Of a stretch of 64,000 bases of DNA, positions 44,899 to 53,246 are shown in pieces; positions within the stretch are counted from its first letter, which is position 1; each line of letters opens with the position of its first letter. This DNA is from PKWO01 sp036384915 (GTDB lineage Bacteria > Pseudomonadota > Gammaproteobacteria > Burkholderiales > Burkholderiaceae_D). The stretch is from contig DASVLJ010000012.1 of NCBI GenBank assembly GCA_036384915.1, forward strand, positions 1-64,000. Reading direction: 5' to 3'. A program made the position numbers and the translations under genes. The notes under the pieces were generated by a model. It did no database searches. It saw only the letters and a list, made by a program, of their open reading frames with translations, and had not been told where the DNA came from.

Positions 44899-46269
44899 TC
44901 AGACGTGCAGCAGCAAGTGCTCACGTTCCCACGGACTGATGACGGTCATGAATTCCTGATGCTCAAGGTACTTGATCGCCGAATACACGTCGATGAAACG
45001 GTCGCCCAGCACCATGCGCAGCCGCCTGTCCTTGCGCAGCAGCGTCAGCGCTTCGGACAGGCTCTGCGGCAATTCATAGTCGACGTCATAGGCACTCTCG
45101 GTCGTCATCGGCGACGGTTCCAGATGCTCCGTCATGCCAAGGTAGCCGCAGGCCAGCGTCACGGCCAGAGCCAGGTAAGGATTGGCGTCGGCGCCGACCA
45201 CGCGGTTTTCCACGCGCCGGTCTTGCGGCCCCGATTCGGGTACGCGGAAGCCCACCGTGCGGTTGTCCTTGCCCCACTGCACATTGATGGGCGCGGCCGT
45301 ATGGCGCACGATGCGGCGGTAAGAATTCACGTAAGGCGCGACGATGGCCATCGCGGTCGGCATGTAGCGCTGCAGGCCGCCGATGTATTGGCTGAAAGCG
45401 GGCGATGCCGTGCCGTCGGGATTGCTGAAAATGTTTTGCCCCGTCTTGGCGTCGACCACGCTCTGGTGGATATGCATGGCCGACCCCGGTTCGCCCGTCA
45501 TCGGCTTGGCCATGAAGGTCGCGTACATATCATGCTTCAATGCCGCTTCGCGCAAGGTGCGCTTGAAGAAAAACACCTTGTCTGCCAGCGCCAGCGGTTC
45601 GCCATGCAGAAAGTTGATTTCCATCTGGCCCGCGCCGATTTCATGGATCAGGGTGTCTACGTCCAGCTGCATCATGTCGCAGTAGTCGTAGATGTCTTCG
45701 AACAGCGGATCGAATTCGTTGACCGCGTCGATGCTGTAGATCTGGCGGCTCGTTTCGGAGCGGCCGCTGCGGCCGACCGGCGGACGCAAGGGGATGTCCG
45801 GATCGGTATTCTTGGCCGTCAGGTAAAACTCCAGTTCGGGCGCCACCACGGGCGACCAGCCCTTGTCGGCGTAGAGCTGCAGTACGCGGCGCAGCACCGA
45901 GCGCGGCGCAAAGTCGACCAGGGTGCCGTCGGCGAAATAGCAATCGTGGATCACTTGCGCCGTCGGGTCGATGGCCCAGGGCACGAGCGTGATCGTGCCC
46001 GGATCGGCGCGCAGGATCATGTCGCGGTCGGTGGCCGAAATCGCCCGGTCATAGGCCGCGTCGTCGGTCGGGTAATTGCCGGTCACGGTCATGCCGAGCA
46101 CGGCTTCGGGGATGCGCATACCGCGATCCTCGGTGAATTTGCCGCGCGGCAGGATCTTGCCGCGCGCGACGCCGGTCAAGTCCGGCACCAGGCATTCAAT
46201 TTCCGTGACCCGCTTCTCGTTGAGCCACAGATCCATGTCGGCGTAGGTAAAGTTCGTGCGGAAGGACAT
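44899..46269 (-). CDS. puuA: gamma-glutamylputrescine synthetase (glutamine synthetase family)
   Basis: 456 residues. Glutamine-synthetase fold: APELEFYL and IGAGQMEINF metal-ligand segments, GSAMHIHQS and NRTVGFRVPESGPQDRRVENRVVGAD in pieces along the active site. The adenylylation loop of classical GlnA is not apparent. It joins glutamate to putrescine with ATP, the first step of the Puu pathway. It lies 69 bases upstream of spuC and 118 bases downstream of puuD. Confidence 0.9.
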   Translation of the reverse strand: MSFRTNFTYADMDLWLNEKRVTEIECLVPDLTGVARGKILPRGKFTEDRGMRIPEAVLGMTVTGNYPTDDAAYDRAISATDRDMILRADPGTITLVPWAIDPTAQVIHDCYFADGTLVDFAPRSVLRRVLQLYADKGWSPVVAPELEFYLTAKNTDPDIPLRPPVGRSGRSETSRQIYSIDAVNEFDPLFEDIYDYCDMMQLDVDTLIHEIGAGQMEINFLHGEPLALADKVFFFKRTLREAALKHDMYATFMAKPMTGEPGSAMHIHQSVVDAKTGQNIFSNPDGTASPAFSQYIGGLQRYMPTAMAIVAPYVNSYRRIVRHTAAPINVQWGKDNRTVGFRVPESGPQDRRVENRVVGADANPYLALAVTLACGYLGMTEHLEPSPMTTESAYDVDYELPQSLSEALTLLRKDRRLRMVLGDRFIDVYSAIKYLEHQEFMTVISPWEREHLLLHV

Positions 46270-46387
46270 AATGCTCTCTCTTGTTTTGACTGCGGGCGCG
46301 CGCCTGCGGCGCAGGCGCCGCGCGTTGAATTTACGGTATGGAGCGGGAACGGATAGCTACGGCAGCCGTTCGCGTCGCTTGAGCAAG

Positions 46388-47161
46388 CTATCCATGCGCG
46401 CCTCCCTTGAGAGCTTGATAGCGGCGGCAGGCGTCGCCGAAAGCGCCGAACATCTTCATCGAATCGGCATTTTCGGCGATGCGCCACTCGGGATGCCACT
46501 GCAGCGCCAGATTGAAGCCCTTGGCGCCGATCATGGAAAATGCTTCGATCAAGCCGTCGTCGGCACGCGCCTCGATGCGCAAGCCTTCCGCCAGACGGTC
46601 GACCCCCTGGCCATGCAGCGAATTGACCATGATTTCATCGGCGCCGCCCAATATATCCTTGAGCATGCCGCCCGACTCGATCTTGACGCGATGCGCCGGA
46701 CCATATTGCACGTCGAGCGGATCTTCGTCGTCGTCACGGTGGTCCATCATGCCCGGCACTTCCTGCACCGCCTGATGCAGGCTGCCGCCGAGCGCGACAT
46801 TGATTTCCTGGGTGCCGCGGCAAATCGCCAGCAGCGGGATGCCGTTCGCCAACACCGCACGGATCAAAGGCAAGGTGGTGGCATCGCGTTTGGGGTCGAG
46901 CGGCAACGCCGGGTTCCGCACTTCCTGGCCGAAATGGCTGGGGTGGACATTCGACGGTGAACCGGTCAGCATCACGCCATCGGCCGCCGCCAGCACGGCA
47001 TCGAGGTCGGCCACGTCGCCCACCGAAGGAAGAATCACCGGCATGCAGCCGGCGCCGATCAAAACGGCTTCGATGTATTTGGTCTGCACCGCAAAGTAGG
47101 GGTGATGTCCGATTTGCTTGTTGCAGCAGGGAACGATAACAAGTGGTTTATGCGCGCTCAT
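46388..47161 (-). CDS. puuD: gamma-glutamyl-GABA hydrolase (class I amidotransferase-like)
   Basis: 257 residues. The nucleophile C114 is in LAICRGTQEINVALGGSLHQ, the same position as in E. coli PuuD, and the catalytic His-x-Glu is in LQWHPEW. It releases GABA and glutamate from gamma-glutamyl-GABA in the cytoplasm. It appears to be the first gene of the minus-strand puu-pot block. A tandem 11-base repeat lies in its leader, and a MocR-type candidate operator lies 156 bases upstream. Confidence 0.92.
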   Translation of the reverse strand: MSAHKPLVIVPCCNKQIGHHPYFAVQTKYIEAVLIGAGCMPVILPSVGDVADLDAVLAAADGVMLTGSPSNVHPSHFGQEVRNPALPLDPKRDATTLPLIRAVLANGIPLLAICRGTQEINVALGGSLHQAVQEVPGMMDHRDDDEDPLDVQYGPAHRVKIESGGMLKDILGGADEIMVNSLHGQGVDRLAEGLRIEARADDGLIEAFSMIGAKGFNLALQWHPEWRIAENADSMKMFGAFGDACRRYQALKGGAHG

Positions 47162-47170
47162 GTTCTCAGC

Positions 47171-47192
47171 TTTGATGCGAATTTGATGCGAA
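47171..47192. repeat. tandem 11-base direct repeat in the puuD leader
   Basis: TTTGATGCGAA occurs twice in direct succession, 10 to 31 bases upstream of the puuD ATG on the other strand. It is the third 11-base tandem duplication placed next to a start codon in this window. Confidence 0.6.
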
Positions 47193-47316
47193 TTTTGGTG
47201 ATGTAGGCCACTGTCTCGTTTGATTCTAATCCGCCTGCGTAGTGCCGCAAGCGCTCTTGATCATGTTGTTGCTTCCGTCCACACTGCGGTGACGTCTTGC
47301 CAAGCTTAAAACCGAT

Positions 47317-47337
47317 TTGGACTTATGAATAGCTCCA
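47317..47337. promoter_or_regulatory. candidate MocR operator upstream of puuD
   Basis: The 21-base site TTGGAC-TT-AT-GA-ATAG-C-TCCA matches the one upstream of gabT at 16 of 21 positions. It lies in the 207-base gap between the MocR gene stop and the puuD start. It is a partial palindrome (TGGA...TCCA). Confidence 0.55.
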
Positions 47338-47368
47338 CTTTATTCAACTCCATGGAACCACCCGCCTG

Positions 47369-48913
47369 TCAGCAAGCCCCTACGCCCAAATGATTCTTCG
47401 CCACCTTCGTTTTCCCTTGCAAGTATCGGTCCAGGACGTTCGCCAAGGTCTCGAATGCCGGCCCGATTTGTTCGTCCGCCACGCAGCCATAGCCGAGCAA
47501 CAGGCCGCGCGGCGCGCCGTCGGGGACATGGTAGTAAGCCGATAGCGGACGCACACCGATGCCGGCCGCGGCTGCATCGCACGCAATGGCAAGGTCGTCG
47601 CAATGTTCCGGCAAGCGCAACACCAGATGCAGTCCGGCATCCGAGCCGCACACGACGACTTCGGTGCCGCCATACCGCCGCGCGATAATTTCCTGCAACA
47701 GATGCAGCCGCGCCGCATAGATACCGCGCATGCGCCGGATGTGCGAAGCGAAGAAACCCTGCGTGATGAATTCGGCCAGGGCCGCCTGGGTCGGCACGTT
47801 GCCCGCGCGATGCAACTCATTGACGCCCGTGACAAAGGGCTCCACCAGGCCGCGCGGCAGCACCAGGTAGCCAAGCCGCAAGCCGGGAAACATGGTCTTG
47901 CTGAACGTGCCCAGATAGAGCACGCGGTCGCCGCTATCCATGCCTTGCAGCGACAGGAGCGGCTTGGCGCTGTAGCGGAATTCGCTGTCGTAATCGTCTT
48001 CCACGATCCAGCAACCGTGCTGCCTGGCAAATTCGAGCAGCTTGCGCCGCCGCGCCAGGCCCATTACGCTTCCCAGCGGATATTGGTGCGAAGGCGTGAC
48101 GAAGATGAAGCGCGGCACGTGGCGCAGGTCTTCCTCGCTCGGGCACATGCCTTCGGCATCGACTGCGATCGGCCGGATCTGCAAACCCGAGGCGCGCAGC
48201 AGATTGCGCGTCCCCCAGTAGCCCGGGTCCTCCACCCAGGCCAGATCGCCCGGGTCGCTCAACAGGCGCAGGCACAGGTCGATCGATTGGTGGATGCCGG
48301 CCGTCACCACCACCTGCTCCGGCTGGCATTCCACCGACCGCGCAATCTTGAGATATTCGGCCAAGGCCTCGCGCAAGGGCATGTGCCCGCCGCCCTGAGC
48401 GTAAGTCAGCGCATCGGGCGCGGGTTTGCGCCAAGCCTTCGCTTGCAGGCGGCTCCACAGCGCATGTGGAAATTGCGTGACGTCAGGCACGCCGGGCACG
48501 AAAGCGCCCCATTGGCGGCTGGAGGCGCCGGCATGCTCGACCAGGGTCTGACCGCGGCGCGATAAAGCCGGTGCGGCCGGCGCAACCGGCATCGCCCGCT
48601 CGGCAGCCTTGCGCCGCGCATTCTCCTCGCCCACAGGCATGCTCGGCGTGGTATCGATGACGAAGGTTCCGCTGCCGGAACGCCCCTCGACAAAGCCTTC
48701 AGCCAACAATTGCTGATAGGCATACAGCACTGTGTTGCGGCACACCACCAACTCGGAAGACAGTTCGCGCGAAGACGGCAAGCGCGCTTCGGGAGGCAGC
48801 ACGCGCGTCAGAATGGCCTTGCGCAACAGCCGGTAGAGCTGCTGATTGCCGGGCACGGAAGACTGGCGATCGAAATGCTGCAGCAAGTAGTCGGACAATA
48901 TCGCGGAATGCAA
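47369..48913 (-). CDS. MocR/GabR-type regulator (GntR HTH plus aminotransferase domain)
   Basis: 514 residues. The winged helix is at about 25-95 (LYRLLRKAILTRVLPPEARL, then SRELSSELVVCRNTVLYAYQ). The fold-type I aminotransferase domain follows, with the PLP lysine in LGTFSKTMFPG and WIVEDDYDSEF. Such proteins bind PLP and an amine or amino acid, and control transport and breakdown genes. The start is a TTG (48913) with a weak ribosome site, so the exact start is uncertain. It lies between gabT and puuD, both of which have similar 21-base upstream sites, so it is the best candidate regulator of the polyamine/GABA genes. Confidence 0.9.
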   Translation of the reverse strand: MHSAILSDYLLQHFDRQSSVPGNQQLYRLLRKAILTRVLPPEARLPSSRELSSELVVCRNTVLYAYQQLLAEGFVEGRSGSGTFVIDTTPSMPVGEENARRKAAERAMPVAPAAPALSRRGQTLVEHAGASSRQWGAFVPGVPDVTQFPHALWSRLQAKAWRKPAPDALTYAQGGGHMPLREALAEYLKIARSVECQPEQVVVTAGIHQSIDLCLRLLSDPGDLAWVEDPGYWGTRNLLRASGLQIRPIAVDAEGMCPSEEDLRHVPRFIFVTPSHQYPLGSVMGLARRRKLLEFARQHGCWIVEDDYDSEFRYSAKPLLSLQGMDSGDRVLYLGTFSKTMFPGLRLGYLVLPRGLVEPFVTGVNELHRAGNVPTQAALAEFITQGFFASHIRRMRGIYAARLHLLQEIIARRYGGTEVVVCGSDAGLHLVLRLPEHCDDLAIACDAAAAGIGVRPLSAYYHVPDGAPRGLLLGYGCVADEQIGPAFETLANVLDRYLQGKTKVAKNHLGVGAC

Positions 48914-49045
48914 GTGGCACCATCGATACGCAAAAATATCAATTCAGGATAGCACACCTGTTTGGCGCCGGCCATAGCTGGACGCAGGCTTTCGGTTGCG
49001 CAGCACAGCAAAATACAACGCAAATATTGCTTTTAAAGCAAGCGG

Positions 49046-50314
49046 TTAGTTTCCTTGCAAAGCCATGGTCAGGATTTGCAGCGCCTCGTCCATCAAATCA
49101 TCCTCGATGGTGAGGGGAAACAGGAAGCGGATCACGTTGGCATACACGCCGCAGGTCAACAGCAACAACCCCTTTTCCAGCGCGCGCGCCTGCACCGCCT
49201 TGGTAAAGACCGGATCGGGTTCGCCTGTTCCCGGCTTGTTGAATTCCACCGCGACCATCGCGCCGGGGCCGCGCACTTCGGCGATCTGCGGCACCTTGCC
49301 TTTCAAGCCATGCAGCGCCTCCTTGATCCTATCGCCCAATACATTGGCCCGTGCAACCAGCCTTTCGTCTTCGATCACGTCGAGCACGGCGTGCGCCGAC
49401 GCGATGGCCAGAGGATTGCCGGCATAGGTGCCGCCAAGGCCGCCCGACGCCGGCGCATCCATGATTTCGGCCCGGCCGCAGACTCCGGAGAGCGGCATGC
49501 CGCCGGCCAGGCTCTTGGCGATCGTCATCAAGTCGGGCAGGACATCGTAATGTTCTATCGCGAACAGCTTGCCGGTGCGGGCGAAGCCGCTCTGGATTTC
49601 GTCAACGATCAAGAGGATGCCATGCTCGTCGCACACGGCGCGCAGCGCGCGCATGAATTCCGGAGGCGCCATGTAAAAGCCGCCTTCGCCCTGCACCGGC
49701 TCGAGAATGACGGCTGCCACGCGCCTGGGATCGACTTCGGCCCTGAAGAGCATCTGCAAGGCAGCCAAGGCGTCGTTTGTCGTCACGCCATGCAAGGAGA
49801 CCGGAAACGGGGCATGGAACACCTCGCCCGGGAAAGGACCGAAGCCGGTCTTGTAGGGCACCACCTTGCCGGTCAAGGCCATGCCCATCATAGTGCGGCC
49901 GTGGAAAGCGCCGGAGAAGGAAATCACCGCGCTACGCCCGGTGGCGGCACGCGCAATCTTGATCGCGTTTTCCACCGCTTCCGCGCCGCTGGAAAAGAAG
50001 GCTGTCTTCTTGGCATGGCTGCCCGGCGTCAAGGCATTGATGCGCTCGGCCAGCGAGACGTAACTCTCATAAGGCACGACCTGATAGCAGGTATGCGTGA
50101 AGCGTGCGCTTTGCTCGGCAATCGCGGCCATAATGCGCGGATGACGGTGCCCGGTATTGAGCACGGCGATGCCGGCCGCGAAATCGATGAAGCGCCGCCC
50201 TTCGACATCCCACAGTTCGGCGTTATAGGCGCGCTCGGCATAAAACTGGCACATCACGCCCACGCCGCGCGGCGTGGCGGCTTCCTTGCGGGCCTGGATT
50301 TCGGCATTGCTCAT
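49046..50314 (-). CDS. gabT: 4-aminobutyrate aminotransferase
   Basis: 422 residues, class III aminotransferase. The PLP lysine is K267 in LMTIAKSLAGGMPLSG; FSGAFHGRTMMGMALTG, AVILEPVQGEGGF and IVDEIQSGFARTG are typical of GabT. It converts GABA and 2-oxoglutarate to succinate semialdehyde and glutamate, the exit of the polyamine route. It has its own upstream region with the clearest MocR-type sites in the window. The dehydrogenase for the next step is not in the window unless PuuC does it. Confidence 0.92.
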   Translation of the reverse strand: MSNAEIQARKEAATPRGVGVMCQFYAERAYNAELWDVEGRRFIDFAAGIAVLNTGHRHPRIMAAIAEQSARFTHTCYQVVPYESYVSLAERINALTPGSHAKKTAFFSSGAEAVENAIKIARAATGRSAVISFSGAFHGRTMMGMALTGKVVPYKTGFGPFPGEVFHAPFPVSLHGVTTNDALAALQMLFRAEVDPRRVAAVILEPVQGEGGFYMAPPEFMRALRAVCDEHGILLIVDEIQSGFARTGKLFAIEHYDVLPDLMTIAKSLAGGMPLSGVCGRAEIMDAPASGGLGGTYAGNPLAIASAHAVLDVIEDERLVARANVLGDRIKEALHGLKGKVPQIAEVRGPGAMVAVEFNKPGTGEPDPVFTKAVQARALEKGLLLLTCGVYANVIRFLFPLTIEDDLMDEALQILTMALQGN

Positions 50315-50358
50315 GTTGGCTCCATTCTTGTCGTGAATGAAGTCATGCTAACCGTTGA

Positions 50359-50402
50359 TTGGACCCATTGATAGGTCCAGATCGGGAAATATGATAGACC
50401 CA
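50359..50402. promoter_or_regulatory. candidate MocR operator region upstream of gabT
   Basis: The site at 50359-50379 is a palindrome: TGGACC and GGTCCA separated by 8 bases. A direct copy of its right half, TGATAGACCCA (50392-50402), follows TGATAGGTCCA (50369-50379) with a 23-base period, about two helix turns. The GGAC-type half-site resembles the TauR (MocR family) motif as I remember it. It is 45 bases upstream of the gabT start. Confidence 0.6.
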
Positions 50403-50452
50403 CTTATGGGCGCCAGCGTCCGTTCCCATTCGGGAACGGCCCTATGCAAGGA

Positions 50453-52855
50453 TCAGAACTTGGCCGCGAGGCTGACACCGATCTGACGTGGGAACAGCCG
50501 ATACCCTTCGACGACAGACGCTACACGCGGATGCTGGATGATGGTGTCGTTGTCGAATGCATTTTTGATGAAGAACGAGAAATCGAGCTTGTCGATCGAT
50601 ACGCCGGTGCTGAAGTCGACCGTGTAATAGCCGGGACGGTTATAGTCGGTATCGGTCGGATCGAGGCTGCCGCGGCTGCTGCCTACCCAGTGCGCATTGC
50701 CCAGCACGAAGGCGCTGTGCTCGCCGAGGCTGAAGTTGTATTGCGCCATGGCCGTGGCATTGAATTTCGGCACGCCCTCAATTGTCGCACCGGCCACCGC
50801 ACCGGGCACGCCATTGTCCGACCCGACGCTATTGGTCAGATAAGCCTTGACGTAACCAGCGGAGAGGCCGAGGGTCAAGCCGGAAATGGGCTTGGCCTTG
50901 AGTTCGAATTCCACGCCCTTGGCCACGGCATCGCCGGCATTTTGTTCGTAGGTGTAGGTACAGGTCGGGAGGTACACGTCTTGCTGGATGTTGCTCCACT
51001 TGACGTAAAACACGTCGGCATTGATGGAAAGCTTGTTGCCGAAGAAACGCGACTTGTTGCCCACTTCATAGCTCCACAGACTGTCCGGGCCGTAAGTGGT
51101 GGGCGCGTCGGTCAAGCCATGCGCCGCCAAGTCGGGGCCGCAAATCGAGTTCGGCACGTAGGTATTGTCGCCGCCCAGGCGGAAGCCCTTGGCCACGCTG
51201 CCATAGACGGTATTGGTCGGGTTGATTTCCCAGGTCAACGAATACTTGGGCGTGAACGCCGTGGAGTTCGCCGTAGCACTGCTGTTGTTGCCGGCGCCGG
51301 CCAGGTAAAGCGCGTTATCTTGGGAAAGCGTATCGGTCGCCTTCAGATAGCGCGCGCCGACCGTGGCATGCAGCGTGGGCGTGAAATAATAGCTGATGTC
51401 GCCGAAGACCGAGGTTTGACGTTCACGATAGTGAAACTCGCCGAAGAACGAGTCGTCGTTCGGGAAATCGCCGGGATAGGCGCCGGGCAGGATGTTCGGG
51501 TCCTGGGCGCTGACACCGAAGGCGTTAAAGGTCGCATTGACGCCATAGATCGGGTCGTTTTCGACGATATTGGTGTGCTGGGTCGAAACATAAGTGCCGC
51601 CGACCCAGGTCCAGGGTGACCCGCCTTTGGGATCGTATTCCTTGGACGAGAAGCGCAGCTCTTCGGAGAACTGGCGCACCTGGTTGTCCAGGAACACCGC
51701 CGAAGGCAAGGCTGCCACGGCATCGGCCAGTCCTTCGGGCGCGGTGCCGCCTTGCGAGATCGGCGTGATGAAGGTCGACAACGAATAGCTGTTGTAAAGC
51801 GAACCGTTCTGGATGCGGTCGAACTTGCGCTGGAAGTAGCTCGTCACCGAGGTGATGTCGAAACTGTCGAGGCTATAAGTGAGGTTCAGGCTGGGCACGA
51901 ACAGCACGTCGGTCGAAGGTTCGCGTATCTGCTTTTGCGCCTCGTAGCCGGGCAAGCCCAGCGTGAAAGCGCCGATATCGTGCGCGTCGAGCTTCTGGTA
52001 GTACAAGGCCGGGGTCAGTGTCAGGTCGCGCGTCGGTTTCCACTTCAGCGAGATGCGCATTTCCTGGTCATCGATCTTGTTGATGTCCGACGCCATGGTA
52101 TTGCCGCTGCCGTCGACCTGGTTGATGAAGCCGCCCTGATGCTCGACCTGGGCGCCGATGCGCAGGGCCATCGTGTCTTCCTGCAGCGGAATGTTGGCCA
52201 CCGCGTAGGCGGAATAATTCATGCTGCCGCCCTTGGTATTGGATACCTCGGTATAGGTCTCGAAACTCTTTTCGTTGAACTGCGGCTGATTGGCGATGAA
52301 CTTGATCGTGCCGCCCATCGAACTCGCGCCGTACAAGGTGCCCTGCGGGCCGCGCAGCACTTCGACGCGGTCGATGTCGAAAAACTTCGGCTCGACCGTG
52401 CCCATGCTGTAGACGTTGCCGACCGTGATCGAGGTGTCGTCGAGATAGATGCCCACCGTGGCCGCGCCCGCAGCCGAACTGATGCCGCGGATCTCGATAT
52501 TTTCCGTGCCGGGGCCGGCGCCGCCGTTGCCGGCGGCGGCGGTGAACGAAATGTTGGGAACCGAACGCGTCAGATCGGTGAAATCGGAAACGTGGTCGGC
52601 CTGCAGATCGGTGCCGCGCAGCGCCGTGATACTCATGGCGACCTTGTTCGGATCTTCCTTGCGCTTTTGCGCCGTCACGGTAATCGTTTCGATCTGGTCG
52701 GATGATCCGGACTTGGCGGCGTCGGGTTGGGCCGGTGCTGCGGCCGCGCCTGCCGGAGTTTCCTGCGCCCAGCTCGCCCCGGCATGCATCGCGCAGACCG
52801 CGGCGATGGCATAGGCCAGTGTTGTCTTGCGTCCCGGATGTCGCTTTGCTTCCAT
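50453..52855 (-). CDS. TonB-dependent outer-membrane receptor
   Basis: 800 residues. The signal peptide ends near GASWA. The TonB-box-like IETITVTAQKR is followed by a plug domain with DIDRVEVLRGPQGTLYGASSMGGTIKF and a long barrel ending in GVSLAAKF. It lies 138 bases upstream of gabT on the same strand, inside a polyamine/GABA island. It may take up a polyamine conjugate or a peptide, not necessarily a siderophore. The substrate cannot be read from sequence. Confidence 0.92.
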   Translation of the reverse strand: MEAKRHPGRKTTLAYAIAAVCAMHAGASWAQETPAGAAAAPAQPDAAKSGSSDQIETITVTAQKRKEDPNKVAMSITALRGTDLQADHVSDFTDLTRSVPNISFTAAAGNGGAGPGTENIEIRGISSAAGAATVGIYLDDTSITVGNVYSMGTVEPKFFDIDRVEVLRGPQGTLYGASSMGGTIKFIANQPQFNEKSFETYTEVSNTKGGSMNYSAYAVANIPLQEDTMALRIGAQVEHQGGFINQVDGSGNTMASDINKIDDQEMRISLKWKPTRDLTLTPALYYQKLDAHDIGAFTLGLPGYEAQKQIREPSTDVLFVPSLNLTYSLDSFDITSVTSYFQRKFDRIQNGSLYNSYSLSTFITPISQGGTAPEGLADAVAALPSAVFLDNQVRQFSEELRFSSKEYDPKGGSPWTWVGGTYVSTQHTNIVENDPIYGVNATFNAFGVSAQDPNILPGAYPGDFPNDDSFFGEFHYRERQTSVFGDISYYFTPTLHATVGARYLKATDTLSQDNALYLAGAGNNSSATANSTAFTPKYSLTWEINPTNTVYGSVAKGFRLGGDNTYVPNSICGPDLAAHGLTDAPTTYGPDSLWSYEVGNKSRFFGNKLSINADVFYVKWSNIQQDVYLPTCTYTYEQNAGDAVAKGVEFELKAKPISGLTLGLSAGYVKAYLTNSVGSDNGVPGAVAGATIEGVPKFNATAMAQYNFSLGEHSAFVLGNAHWVGSSRGSLDPTDTDYNRPGYYTVDFSTGVSIDKLDFSFFIKNAFDNDTIIQHPRVASVVEGYRLFPRQIGVSLAAKF

Positions 52856-53246
52856 ACTGTTCGCTCCTCTTAACGATTATTGTGTTCGTCTTGCGTCTTG
52901 CATCTCGCGTTGCACACCATGGCGAGCATTTGCTGAGCATGCCGCAAACATCGTGCCAATCGATTCGATGCATGAATATCGCCTTGCATCGGCTGATAGA
53001 CAAGCAATAAGCAATTCAACGTTGGAAATTGGTCACAACTCCTTATCACCGGAAATCGCTCAAAATGGTGCACACCTCCAAAGTGGTTCCAAAACAGTGC
53101 GAAAATTTGTCTTGTCATGCACCACTTCAGCGATATAATGAAGCGGCTGAATTCGGGATTTCCTGCATTGTGCCTGCATCGTGGCCTGGCGAAACCAAGC
53201 ATATGAGGAAATTGGTGTTGGTTATAGTTCCACTTGCATAATATTG
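52856..53246. other. divergent intergenic region between the TonB receptor and MocR genes
   Basis: 391 bases. It contains one strong plus-strand promoter (53112-53139) and inverted half-sites around it: TGGTGCA (53066-53072) with TGCACCA (53118-53124), and AAGTGGT (53081-53087) with ACCACTT (53121-53127). These may be operators of the MocR protein encoded downstream. I did not find a convincing promoter for the receptor gene by eye. Confidence 0.5.
53112..53139 (+). promoter_or_regulatory. sigma70-type promoter of the MocR-speB operon
   Basis: TTGTCA (53112-53117) and a perfect TATAAT (53134-53139) with a 16-base spacer. The spacer contains TGCACCACTT, the right half of two inverted repeats, so a regulator could bind over the promoter. 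Confidence 0.65.

Noticed and set aside
43462..46356. 964-residue open frame opposite spuC and puuA
   Set aside because: It spans two well-identified genes and the gap between them. It is a shadow of codon bias.
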